Source: Agarivorans sp050870875 (GTDB taxonomy: Bacteria; Pseudomonadota; Gammaproteobacteria; Enterobacterales; Celerinatantimonadaceae). Taken from it: a stretch of DNA of 64,000 nucleotides. The DNA lies in the NCBI RefSeq assembly GCF_050870875.2, contig NZ_CP194041.2, forward strand, positions 3,162,001 through 3,226,000, written 5' to 3'. The notes beneath the pieces were generated by a model, which saw only the letters and a list, made by a program, of their open reading frames with translations, was not told the DNA's origin and did no database searches. Both the position numbers and the translations under genes were made by a program. Positions 18,258 through 26,806 of the stretch are shown here, one piece after another. The number at the start of each line of letters is the position of its first letter. Positions within the stretch are counted from its first letter, which is position 1.

Positions 18258-18314
18258 ATGAAAATATTTACAATCCGATTTTTGTTTGGTTTCTTTTTTA
18301 CTCCACCCTTTTAG
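18258..18314 (+). CDS. pheL: Phenylalanine leader peptide PheL
   Basis: An 18-codon frame, MKIFTIRFLFGFFFTPPF, has seven Phe codons. Its composition and position, between raiA and pheA, match the E. coli phe leader peptide. Translation senses charged tRNA-Phe: a ribosome stalled on the Phe run (18291-18299) leaves GGAGGC at 18315-18320 free to pair with GCCTCC of the terminator, allowing read-through. The ribosome-binding site is poor by eye, so the exact translation signal is uncertain. Confidence 0.85.
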   Translation: MKIFTIRFLFGFFFTPPF

Positions 18315-18360
18315 GGAGGCGGACGGAATTGGTGTAAAAACGAAAACACACAGATCCATA

Positions 18361-18388
18361 AAGCCTCCTACCGGGAGGCTTTTTTTTT
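18361..18388 (+). terminator. pheA attenuator (rho-independent terminator)
   Basis: AAGCCTCC and GGGAGGCTT form a GC-rich stem followed by a run of T, 14 bases before the pheA start. A competing antiterminator is visible: GGAGGC just after the pheL stop codon can pair with GCCTCC of this stem. This is the classical attenuation layout. Confidence 0.88.
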
Positions 18389-18402
18389 ACAGGGAATAAT
18401 AA

Positions 18403-20406
18403 ATGGCAGACTTAGAGCAGATCCGAACAAAAATCACCGAGCTCGACCAAAACTTATTAAGCTTATTGACTGAGCGTCGCCAACTCAGCGTTGAAGTGGC
18501 TAAAAGTAAAATTGAATCCCCAAAGGCGATTCGCGATCAAGAACGTGAACAACAACTACTGGTTAAACTGATCACCAAAGGGCGCGAACTTGGCCTTGAT
18601 GCGCACTATGTCACCCAGCTTTATCACACCATCATCGAAGATTCGGTTCTATCACAGCAAGCATTTCTGCAAGGGATAACCAACCCCGATAAACTTGCAC
18701 CAGCGGTACGTGTCGCCTTCCTGGGCAACAAAGGCTCATATAGCAATATCGCCACCCATCAATACTTCTCACGTTACAAAAAGCAAATTGTTGAATTTGG
18801 CTGTAGTGGTTTTCAGGATATTGTCGATACCGTCGAGTCTGGTCAAGCGGATTACGGCATGTTACCGATAGAGAACACCAGTTCTGGTAGTATTAACGAA
18901 GTTTATGATGTGCTGCAACACACGAGCCTCTCAATTGTTGGAGAACTATCGATTGCCATTGACCATTGTATTCTTGCAAACCCTGAGGCAAAGTTAGAAC
19001 AGGTAACCACCTTGTATGCGCATCCCCAACCCTACCAGCAATGCAGTCTATACCTGCGAACACTGCCCGGAACCCGAGTTGATTTTGTCGATAGTTCCTC
19101 TAAAGCGATGGAAATGGTCGCCGCCAGTGATGATCTGAGTATCGGCGCGATCGGCAGTAAACTTGGTGGAGAGATGTATGGTCTGCGAGCCTTCAAAACA
19201 GATATTGCCAATCAACAACAAAACTATACTCGTTTTATCGTCGTTTCACGCAAGCCGATTGAAGTTGCAGATCAAGTTCCTGCTCGCACGACCTTTATTA
19301 TGTCAACAGCCCAACAGCCAGGTTCACTGGTTGAAGCCTTGCTGGTATTGCGTGAGCACAGCATTAATATGAGTAAGTTAGAATCTCGCCCGGTACAAGG
19401 TAATCCATGGGAAGAAATGTTTTATGTCGATGTATCGGCCAACGTTAATTCCCCACAAATGCAAGCGGCTCTTGCAGAGTTAACCCGCCTAACCCGCTAT
19501 ATTAAGGTGTTAGGCTGTTATCCCAGCGAAAATGTTGATCCAACCCAGATCCCGCTGGCGATACTCGCTCACCAACAAAACTCAGGAACAGAAACACCGA
19601 GCTTAATTAAAACCATTCAGGCTGATGGCGCGCTTTCGAGTCGCAGTCATAAACAAGTGAATACCGTGGTACGAGTCGGTGATGTGAAAATAGGAGGGGG
19701 AGACTTTATTACTTTTGCTGGCCCCGGAGCAGTTGAGTCGGAGCAACAAATCATCAACTGTGCAGCAACGGTAAAAGAAACAGGAGCCGCTATTCTCGCC
19801 GCAGGTTGCTTTAAACCACGCAGTTCACCCTATAGCTTTCAGGGACTAGGAGAAGAAGGTTTAAATTATCTCAATACCGCAGGCAAAAAATATCGGCTCC
19901 CCATCATGACGGAAGTGAGTTACGTCGACCAAGTTGCCGCCCTTGCCGCCAAATCAGATATTTTGCATGTTCGTTCACGCCATATGAAAAACTTCCATTT
20001 GCTGAAGGAATTAGGCAAGTCGACTCGTCCAATTGTGTTGGAACGTAACAATATGTGCTCCCTAGAGGAATGGTTACATGCTGCTGACTATATTCTAGCG
20101 CAGGGCAATCAACAGGTGATTCTGTGTGAAGCCGGCGTTCGAACGCTAGAAGGCAAAACCAAGACCACCCTCGATTTAGGCGCCATCAGCCTGTTACGCG
20201 AAAAAACTCACTTACCCATCGTGGTCAATCCAGGAGAAGTAGTAGAGAACATCGAGTCTATCGCCCCCTTGGCCAAGGCCGCAAAATTACTTGGTGCAGA
20301 CGGAGTAATTTTATGTACTCACCCGGCCCCTAGTGAAGCGAGTGTTGATACCGATAAATCACTGGATTTTAATCAATTCAAACAACTTATGGCGGAGCTT
20401 TATTAA
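18403..20406 (+). CDS. pheA: PheA P-protein (chorismate mutase / prephenate dehydratase) fused to a degenerate DAHP-synthase-like domain
   Basis: At 667 residues the product is about 280 longer than E. coli PheA. Residues ~1-90 are an AroQ chorismate mutase with the expected Arg, Lys and Gln residues. Residues ~104-285 are prephenate dehydratase, with the catalytic TRF at 276-278. An ACT domain follows with ESRP at 327-330, which binds Phe for feedback inhibition. After a linker (~386-425), residues ~427-667 match type I-beta DAHP synthase (AGCFKPRSSPYSFQG, LGADGVILCTHP). That domain lacks several catalytic residues: Cys to Gly442, Lys to Glu547, Arg to Ala577, DPSH to NPGE at 609-612, and metal Glu to Cys638. 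The first two activities should work; the third probably does not. Expression is controlled by the upstream attenuator. Confidence 0.93.
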   Translation: MADLEQIRTKITELDQNLLSLLTERRQLSVEVAKSKIESPKAIRDQEREQQLLVKLITKGRELGLDAHYVTQLYHTIIEDSVLSQQAFLQGITNPDKLAPAVRVAFLGNKGSYSNIATHQYFSRYKKQIVEFGCSGFQDIVDTVESGQADYGMLPIENTSSGSINEVYDVLQHTSLSIVGELSIAIDHCILANPEAKLEQVTTLYAHPQPYQQCSLYLRTLPGTRVDFVDSSSKAMEMVAASDDLSIGAIGSKLGGEMYGLRAFKTDIANQQQNYTRFIVVSRKPIEVADQVPARTTFIMSTAQQPGSLVEALLVLREHSINMSKLESRPVQGNPWEEMFYVDVSANVNSPQMQAALAELTRLTRYIKVLGCYPSENVDPTQIPLAILAHQQNSGTETPSLIKTIQADGALSSRSHKQVNTVVRVGDVKIGGGDFITFAGPGAVESEQQIINCAATVKETGAAILAAGCFKPRSSPYSFQGLGEEGLNYLNTAGKKYRLPIMTEVSYVDQVAALAAKSDILHVRSRHMKNFHLLKELGKSTRPIVLERNNMCSLEEWLHAADYILAQGNQQVILCEAGVRTLEGKTKTTLDLGAISLLREKTHLPIVVNPGEVVENIESIAPLAKAAKLLGADGVILCTHPAPSEASVDTDKSLDFNQFKQLMAELY

Positions 20407-20439
20407 ACACTTCGCTGGTCATTTGTCTTGCTTCAATCA

Positions 20440-20461
20440 AGCCAGCGCTAAGGCGCTGGCT
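20440..20461 (+). terminator. Hairpin after pheA
   Basis: AGCCAGCGC and GCGCTGGCT form a nine-pair stem with a four-base loop, 33 bases after the pheA stop. The following bases are only moderately T-rich, so termination is likely but not certain. Confidence 0.6.
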
Positions 20462-20617
20462 AATTCAACTCCCCTTCCCAAAGACCAACCTCGCCCTTAG
20501 TTGACCCGTTATTTTCCTTCCTATCACCCATTTAGGTGATGCGTGAAAATGGCCTCTTTTATATCTTGAGGTCGCCAAATCTATCACTTTGGCAGATCAA
20601 CTCATAAAGGGACAATC

Positions 20618-21604
20618 ATGAAAAAACTACATCCTTTAGCCTTAGCAGTTGGGATGGCGATAAGCTTAAGTGGCTGCGGCGGAGGTGAAGATAAACCACC
20701 AATTGGCCAGTTAACACTCGAAGCGACCGCCATCGACGGCTATCTACAAAACGCTTCAGTTTGGCTGGATATCAATGGCGATTATATATGGAACAATCGA
20801 GAACCAATTGCGACATCAGGAGAAGGCGGCAAAGCGATTCTCATTGTTAGCGACTACCCCGATTACGCAAAATACCCAATTGTAGTCAAGGCAATTGCAG
20901 GACAAACTATCGACGAAGACGCGCCAGAGCAAACCATTAGTTTTAGTTATCTCATGGCTGCTCCGGCAGGACAAACCAAGATATCGCCGCTCTCAACCTT
21001 AGTGCATCTCGCAATGCAAAATGATAGCGAATTAAGCGTAGAACAAGCCAAGCAGGCAATTGCGAATGACTTGCATATTGATCCTGAAAGTATCCTCGGT
21101 GACTTTATCAGTCAACAAAACAGTGAAACAGCACGCTATGCGCAACTACTCGTTGAAGCGCAATTAATGCCGATTGATAGCCTGTCGGCGGGTGCGGCCA
21201 GTCAAATCGTCGAAAGCTATCAACAAAATAAACAATTGCTTGCAAGCGTCACTGAAGAGGAAACCATCATCATTAACAACGGTGAACTGGCAAAGGTGAT
21301 TGACGACGACGATGACGATAACGATGGCGTATTAGATAAACAAGATCGTTATCCGAATAATGCCAATGAAACAAGCGATAGTGACAACGATGGCATCGGC
21401 GATAATGCTGATAAATTCCCCAACAATGCCAGTGAAACCCAAGATTCAGACAACGATGGTGTCGGTGACAACCATGATAATTGTAAAAATGTCGCCAATA
21501 GCCAGCAGACCGATAGCAACGACAACGGCATAGGGGATGCTTGTGAGCCCAAGCCAGCCGCAACTTTTGATAAGGCCGTATTTGACCAAGCTACATGGCA
21601 ATAA
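20618..21604 (+). CDS. Lipoprotein with thrombospondin type 3 calcium-binding repeats
   Basis: The 328-residue product has a lipoprotein signal ending in the lipobox LSGC (Cys20). Residues ~35-210 resemble surface-protein modules that start ATAIDGYLQNASVWLDINGD. From ~225 on lies an Asp-rich stretch with repeats of the type DxDxDGxxDxxD (NDGVLDKQD, NDGIGDNAD, NDGVGDNHD), ending with paired Cys (DNCKN, GDACEP). These are thrombospondin type 3 or OmpA-linker-like calcium-binding repeats. No C-terminal anchor or enzymatic domain is seen. It is 26 bases from the next gene and is likely cotranscribed with it. Exact role unknown. Confidence 0.8.
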   Translation: MKKLHPLALAVGMAISLSGCGGGEDKPPIGQLTLEATAIDGYLQNASVWLDINGDYIWNNREPIATSGEGGKAILIVSDYPDYAKYPIVVKAIAGQTIDEDAPEQTISFSYLMAAPAGQTKISPLSTLVHLAMQNDSELSVEQAKQAIANDLHIDPESILGDFISQQNSETARYAQLLVEAQLMPIDSLSAGAASQIVESYQQNKQLLASVTEEETIIINNGELAKVIDDDDDDNDGVLDKQDRYPNNANETSDSDNDGIGDNADKFPNNASETQDSDNDGVGDNHDNCKNVANSQQTDSNDNGIGDACEPKPAATFDKAVFDQATWQ

Positions 21605-21630
21605 TTTAAAAATATCTAAAGGACCAGATA

Positions 21631-22938
21631 ATGAAAAAGTTTAATAATTCACTCTCAATGCTCACCTGCTACATCGTACTAAGCACTGGAATAGCTGTCG
21701 CCGATACAAGCCCCACAACTTTAACCACGTTTAAAGCAGGAGAGACCATTAAAGCCAATGAGATGAACGGCAATTTTAGCTACCTAGAGCGCTTGGCAAA
21801 CTCAAGTACCACCCCAAACAATCAGGCCATTACGCTCGATATTGACTGTGCTAGCAATGCCGATGCGCTCAACGATTACTTTGCCAACCCTGGCTCGGAG
21901 CGTTTTGTGAGTTTAACGCTAACAGGAACCTGCGGCGGTGATGGCAATGCTGAACTTGTGATCAGTCGTGACAACATTAAAATCACTGGTGGTAGCATTG
22001 ATAGCTTAATCAAAGTCGTTGGTAAGCAGGATGTGAATATCATCGGCACCAGCATTTTAGGCAACACCGATAGTAATCGTGCAGCCTTCATCGATGCAGG
22101 AAGCGCCGTCTATTTTGAAAATAACACTTACCCTGCGGGCAGTGAATTACTGGCGACAGGAACGTCATCGATCGTATATAACGATGATGTCGACGGTTTA
22201 AAGTTTGTTGCAACTTTATCATCTCGTTTATTCTTTTTTTCTCCCGAAGGTAAAGCGCAACTGATCCTACTTGATACCGCAAGCAGCATGGAATATACCA
22301 ATTTAAGCAGTGCTGAATTAACCGCAAGTAACGCATCTGGATTCAAGCACCTTGGCGAAGGTTCCTTGCTGGTTGATAACTTGCGAATACGCACCAATGC
22401 AGGCGGTACCGTATATAATGCCAGCATGGCAAACGAGTTAGACCTATTTAATAATGGTGGTCTATTAATCGAAGGCGATCTAAGAGCGGACACAGTTTAT
22501 ATCGGTAGCTCTTCCTCTTTGGGCGGAAACACAATGACTGCCAACAATATCGAATTGGAAGGTAATGCCTCGATCGACGTAGATGCTATCGGTACACTCA
22601 ATGACCCCGTTGCAGAACTCACGCTTCGCTCAGGCTCTAGCCTATGGACCAAGCAAGTCTACGCAGACAAAGTAGAACTTCAATCTGCGAAAGTCGATGC
22701 CGCCAATTTCACCATAAACAGTGCTTTGTTTGTACGTAACGCTAGCGTCATTTCAAATGAAAGCTTTGTACTTGGTAGCACCGCGAGCAACAATAGTGAC
22801 TTCGGCGGATTTAGCTATTTTGAACTTGCCTACCCGATTGATGCTATGTGTAACAATTTTAACCGCTATGCCAATGTAGATGGCTGGTCATACGCCAGCA
22901 ATAAAGGCTTTCCCAACGATTGTCCAAATATGAACTAA
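21631..22938 (+). CDS. Secreted protein of unknown function, beta-solenoid-like
   Basis: The 435-residue product has a signal peptide ending near VADTS. An FKAGETIKANEMNGNF segment follows, a motif often seen near the start of secreted or tail-fibre-like proteins. The rest is rich in Ser, Asn, Thr and Val in short alternating stretches (NIKITGGSID, VNIIGTSILG, NNIELEGNASIDVDAIG), which suggests a right-handed beta-helix. Four Cys are seen in pairs (about 72 and 104, and near the C-terminus). It follows the calcium-repeat lipoprotein and ends before a strong hairpin. I do not recognise a specific family; function unknown. Confidence 0.7.
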   Translation: MKKFNNSLSMLTCYIVLSTGIAVADTSPTTLTTFKAGETIKANEMNGNFSYLERLANSSTTPNNQAITLDIDCASNADALNDYFANPGSERFVSLTLTGTCGGDGNAELVISRDNIKITGGSIDSLIKVVGKQDVNIIGTSILGNTDSNRAAFIDAGSAVYFENNTYPAGSELLATGTSSIVYNDDVDGLKFVATLSSRLFFFSPEGKAQLILLDTASSMEYTNLSSAELTASNASGFKHLGEGSLLVDNLRIRTNAGGTVYNASMANELDLFNNGGLLIEGDLRADTVYIGSSSSLGGNTMTANNIELEGNASIDVDAIGTLNDPVAELTLRSGSSLWTKQVYADKVELQSAKVDAANFTINSALFVRNASVISNESFVLGSTASNNSDFGGFSYFELAYPIDAMCNNFNRYANVDGWSYASNKGFPNDCPNMN

Positions 22939-22956
22939 ATCATGGTCAATTGATCT

Positions 22957-22984
22957 AGATGCTAACTTTTTACAGTTAGCATCT
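22957..22984 (+). terminator. Terminator after the secreted beta-solenoid-like gene
   Basis: AGATGCTAACT and AGTTAGCATCT form a perfect 11-pair stem with a six-base loop, followed by AATTTTGCTTT. Confidence 0.75.
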
Positions 22985-23064
22985 AATTTTGCTTTATCTT
23001 TGTCGTCGGTCTAGTTAACGTGATTTTCATTTCCTTAGACGAAAGCATCGAATGAAAGGGTATT

Positions 23065-24861
23065 ATGCACAACACGGAGCCACTATCTGAACACCTTATC
23101 GCTAAGATTTATGATACCTCACTAAACCCTGCATTATGGCCTGAATTATTAGAACAAATTGTTGAACTACTGCCCCGATTATCATCTCAACAGCAAGTCA
23201 GCGAGCAGACAATGCTGAGTATGGGGGCTGGACAACTGCACACGATAAGCCCCATCTCACCAACTGCGTCATTCGAACACTTAGTCGACCACTTACAACG
23301 CAGTGCTCAAATTTGCCAACAACTCACCAAAGAACAAGATCAACAAGCCTTACAGCAACAACTATTTGAGCAACTTCCCTTACCCGCTTTGCTTTTATCC
23401 GCAGCGGGTGAAGTATTGCAACTCAATCAACAAGCGCGACATGCCTTAGAAAAAACCACCGCAATAAATTTATACAATAATCGTCTGCAATTAGCCGAAC
23501 ACCATCTTCAGCGACAATTCAATCAAGCGATTGAGCAGCTATCCGCCGCCAACCCTCAACACCACTCATTAACTCTGCAACTCCGTGAAAGTTTCCAAGC
23601 GCAACCGATTAGCTTAAACCTCTCAAGAGTCATGGATAGATGGCAACAGACTGGACAAGTACTGGCATTAATCGCCTGCGCGGAAGCACAGGTGGAGCTT
23701 GATCTTGAAGGTTTTGCTTTAAGCTACAACATCAGTCCTGCGGAATTACGAATTGTGGCACTACTGCTTGAAGAACGCACTCTGCATCAAATTGCCGAAA
23801 AAAATAAAGTCTCAATCAATACCGTACGCAGCCAATTGAAAGCTATTTTTGCGAAAACTGGCTGCCATAGGCAAAGCGAACTGATCAAACTTGCGCTTAC
23901 AAGTAGCGCCACCAACAAAACATCAGTATCCACTGTCACCAGTTTATTACAACAGCAACACCTGAACGCGCCTTGTTATCACCATCAACTGAAACTCGGC
24001 GAACGCCAGCTTGGCTATAGCGATATTGGTCGAAGCAGTGACCTGCCGCTTATCATGTTCCATCCGAGCACGGGTTCAAGGCTGCAACAACACCCCAATA
24101 AAAACTTGATATATGAGCAAGGGCTGCGATTAATCACTGCTGATCGCGCTGGGTTTGGCCTCACAACAGCAAGCGATAAACCTTGCTTGGAGCAATCGGC
24201 CCAAGACGCTCTACAACTCGCGGACCGATTAGAACTGGAAAAGTTTTGCGTCGCGGGGTTCTGCGGCGGCGGACCATTTGCTTTAGCTCTCACAGCACTG
24301 GCCCCTGAACGTATCATTCACACAACATTGATTAGTAGCGTGACGCCTTATCAACCAATCAAACTACTACATGGGGTAAAAACCAGTAATAAACTATTGG
24401 CTTATATCGCACTCAATGCCCCCAGTATTATCCACCCACTATTTACATTTATTGCGCGTAATGTAATGGACAATCCTGAACGTTACTTCGATCAAGTTTA
24501 CCAATTTTTATGTGAAAGTGATGCCAATGCCCTTTCAGAGCCAGAGCTGATGAATAACTTTTTATTAGCTTTTCGAGAAGCGATGCGCCAAGGACCGACT
24601 GCATTTTCTCATGAACTTACTTTATTAAGTCAAGACTGGTCAATCGACTTTTCAGCCTTAGAAACCCCCATCAGCATGTGGCATGGTAGCCAAGACCAGC
24701 ACGTCCCTGCTCAACTCGCTCGTTTATTGTGTAACGCGCTACCCAATACCAAACTATATGAATTGAAACCACATGGTCATCTGCTGATTTATCATTGCTG
24801 GGACAAAATACTCAAGCATATAAAAGAAAGCCACCACATGGCTGAGCAATGCGTCGTGTAG
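23065..24861 (+). CDS. LuxR-type DNA-binding regulator fused to an alpha/beta hydrolase
   Basis: The 598-residue product joins three parts. Residues ~100-210 look PAS-like (LPLPALLLSAAGEVLQLNQQA). Residues ~220-280 are a LuxR/GerE helix-turn-helix (SPAELRIVALLLEE, HQIAEKNKVSINTVRSQLKAIF). Residues ~300-590 are an alpha/beta hydrolase fold (IMFHPSTGSR, ITADRAGFGLT, VAGFCGGGPFALAL). In the nucleophile elbow, normally GxSxG, the central residue is Cys400. A plausible triad is Cys400, Asp544 (HGSQDQ) and His572 (HGHLL). The protein could sense or turn over a small ester, lactone or thioester and bind DNA, but the substrate and targets are unknown. No membrane segment or signal peptide is seen; it is a single-gene unit. 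Confidence 0.85.
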   Translation: MHNTEPLSEHLIAKIYDTSLNPALWPELLEQIVELLPRLSSQQQVSEQTMLSMGAGQLHTISPISPTASFEHLVDHLQRSAQICQQLTKEQDQQALQQQLFEQLPLPALLLSAAGEVLQLNQQARHALEKTTAINLYNNRLQLAEHHLQRQFNQAIEQLSAANPQHHSLTLQLRESFQAQPISLNLSRVMDRWQQTGQVLALIACAEAQVELDLEGFALSYNISPAELRIVALLLEERTLHQIAEKNKVSINTVRSQLKAIFAKTGCHRQSELIKLALTSSATNKTSVSTVTSLLQQQHLNAPCYHHQLKLGERQLGYSDIGRSSDLPLIMFHPSTGSRLQQHPNKNLIYEQGLRLITADRAGFGLTTASDKPCLEQSAQDALQLADRLELEKFCVAGFCGGGPFALALTALAPERIIHTTLISSVTPYQPIKLLHGVKTSNKLLAYIALNAPSIIHPLFTFIARNVMDNPERYFDQVYQFLCESDANALSEPELMNNFLLAFREAMRQGPTAFSHELTLLSQDWSIDFSALETPISMWHGSQDQHVPAQLARLLCNALPNTKLYELKPHGHLLIYHCWDKILKHIKESHHMAEQCVV

Positions 24862-24980
24862 ATAGTTCACCTAACGGTCTGCTAGGACAGATTCATTGCG
24901 ACGTGACACGCCCCTGAATTTGCCTCTGCTATACATCTAGGTCGCACCTATATTTAACAAAAGCATCCGCTAAAAAGCAA

Positions 24981-25005
24981 AAACCCAGCAAGGCGCTGGG
25001 TTTTA
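24981..25005. terminator. Bidirectional terminator between the LuxR-hydrolase gene and ffh
   Basis: AAAACCCAGC and GCTGGGTTTT pair around AAGGC. A T-rich tail exists on both strands, so it can serve the two convergent genes. Confidence 0.8.
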
Positions 25006-25021
25006 GTCTCAAGGGTCACGA

Positions 25022-26416
25022 CTAAAAACGACCGGGGCCTCTGCCACCGCCGAAGCCGCCCATCCCACCTGGAGGCATCATCCCTTTCATTTGGCCCATC
25101 ATTTTACGCATGCCACCTTTACCCGACATCTTCTTCATCATTTTCTGCATTTGAGTAAACTGTTTTAACAACTTGTTTACATCTTGAATTTGAGTCCCAG
25201 AACCAGCAGCGATTCGACGCTTACGCGAGCCCTTAATGATCTCCGGTTGCTTACGCTCACCCGGTGTCATCGAGTTAATGATAGCTTCCATTTGATTGGT
25301 CAACTTATCATTCATTTGATCTTTCACGTTAGCGGGGACTTGTCCCATACCGGGCAACTTATCCAGCATGCCCATCATGCCGCCCATATTCTTCATTTGA
25401 ACCAACTGCTCGCGGAAGTCTTCTAGATCAAACCCCTTACCCTTTTGTACTTTTTTGGCAAGTTTTTGCGCTTGATCTTTATCAACCTTACGCTCAACTT
25501 CTTCAATCAACGATAAAACATCACCCATCCCTAAAATACGTGACGCAATACGATCTGGATGGAAGGGTTCTAGAGCGTCGGTTTTTTCACCAACCCCCAT
25601 AAATTTAATCGGCTTACCAGTGATATGACGAATCGACAGCGCCGCGCCACCACGCGCATCACCATCGGTCTTGGTTAAGATCACACCGGTAAGCGGCAAT
25701 GCTTGATTAAAGGCTTGAGCCGTATTTGCAGCATCTTGGCCGGTCATCGCATCCACCACAAATAAGGTTTCGACTGGGTCAACCGCTTGATGCAAGGCCT
25801 TAATTTCGTCCATCATGTCTTCATCAACATGTAAACGACCAGCGGTATCGACGATTAATACGTCAGCAAACTGTTTTCTCGCTTCTACAATGGCTGCGTT
25901 GACAATATCCACCGGGTTTTGTTTTTCGTGACTCGGGTAGAAAATTGCGTCCACTTCTGTGGCGAGGGTTTCTAACTGTTTGATCGCCGCCGGACGATAA
26001 ACGTCGGCACTGACCACCATCACTTTTTTCTTTTCACGTTCTTTCAGATACTTAGCAAGTTTGGCGACACTGGTGGTTTTACCCGCCCCTTGTAAACCCG
26101 CCATCATCACCACGGCTGGCGGTTGTACCGCCAAATTGAGGCTTTCGTTAGAATCCCCCATCGCCGCTTCAAGCTCTTGCTGTACGATTTTAACAAATAC
26201 CTGGCCTGGGCTAAGGCTCTTGTTAACTTCTTGACCTAAGGCACGTTCTTTTACTTTTTTTACAAACTCACGAACCACAGGTAAAGCAACGTCGGCTTCC
26301 AATAAAGCCATCCGAACTTCGCGTAGCGTATCTTTGATATTGTCTTCGGTTAAACGGCCACGGCCACTAATATTTTTTAAGGTTTTCGAGAGTCGATCAG
26401 ATAAGTTTTCAAACAT
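25022..26416 (-). CDS. ffh: Signal recognition particle protein Ffh (SRP54)
   Basis: The 464-residue GTPase binds 4.5S RNA and targets nascent membrane proteins to FtsY and the translocon. The N and G domains are seen with GLQGAGKTTSVAKLAK (P-loop), DTAGRLHVDEDM and TKTDGDARGGAAL. The M domain (~300-464) contains the RNA-binding region GSRKRRIAAGSG and ends in a Met/Gly-rich tail. Length matches the family. It is divergent from ypjD. Confidence 0.96.
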   Translation of the reverse strand: MFENLSDRLSKTLKNISGRGRLTEDNIKDTLREVRMALLEADVALPVVREFVKKVKERALGQEVNKSLSPGQVFVKIVQQELEAAMGDSNESLNLAVQPPAVVMMAGLQGAGKTTSVAKLAKYLKEREKKKVMVVSADVYRPAAIKQLETLATEVDAIFYPSHEKQNPVDIVNAAIVEARKQFADVLIVDTAGRLHVDEDMMDEIKALHQAVDPVETLFVVDAMTGQDAANTAQAFNQALPLTGVILTKTDGDARGGAALSIRHITGKPIKFMGVGEKTDALEPFHPDRIASRILGMGDVLSLIEEVERKVDKDQAQKLAKKVQKGKGFDLEDFREQLVQMKNMGGMMGMLDKLPGMGQVPANVKDQMNDKLTNQMEAIINSMTPGERKQPEIIKGSRKRRIAAGSGTQIQDVNKLLKQFTQMQKMMKKMSGKGGMRKMMGQMKGMMPPGGMGGFGGGRGPGRF

Positions 26417-26806
26417 GCTTTTTCCTGTTGATCATATAACGAGCATCGTTCAGCGCTGGCATTATACCCTAGGGCCTGTTTATCTTTCGAGATTATTTTT
26501 GCAGCTGTTTATCGGATCTTGCGAAAAGGTGGAGCCTACACCGCTGAGCCAGTCGACAAAAGCAAGCAATAGCGCGTCGAAAATGGTGAGAAATGCCGCA
26601 TGGAGGCTTCAACCCAAAGCTTTCAATTAAATTTTTCTCGCTTTAAGGAGAACCTATCACCATGATTTAACGCCGTTTCTCACCGAAAAACACCAATCAC
26701 CAAAGATCAATGGTTAGCAAGCAACATTTTCTAAACGCTAATTCTAGCTCTGATTGGATAGGCCGAGTATACTGATTTCAAACAATTAGTTAGTTAGCTT
26801 TAAATC
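26417..26806. other. 390-base divergent intergenic region between ffh and ypjD
   Basis: It should hold the promoters of both genes. TATAAT on the minus strand (26461-26466) is a good -10 for ffh, and TATACT at 26768-26773 one for ypjD; neither has a clear -35. The middle contains an imperfect inverted repeat (GGTGAGAAA at 26585-26593, TTTCTCACC at 26676-26684). No protein gene is supported. Confidence 0.6.

Noticed and set aside
21273..21563. His/Arg/Cys-rich minus-strand frame
   Set aside because: It is the complement of the Asp-rich calcium repeats, whose GAT/GAC codons produce this composition by chance.
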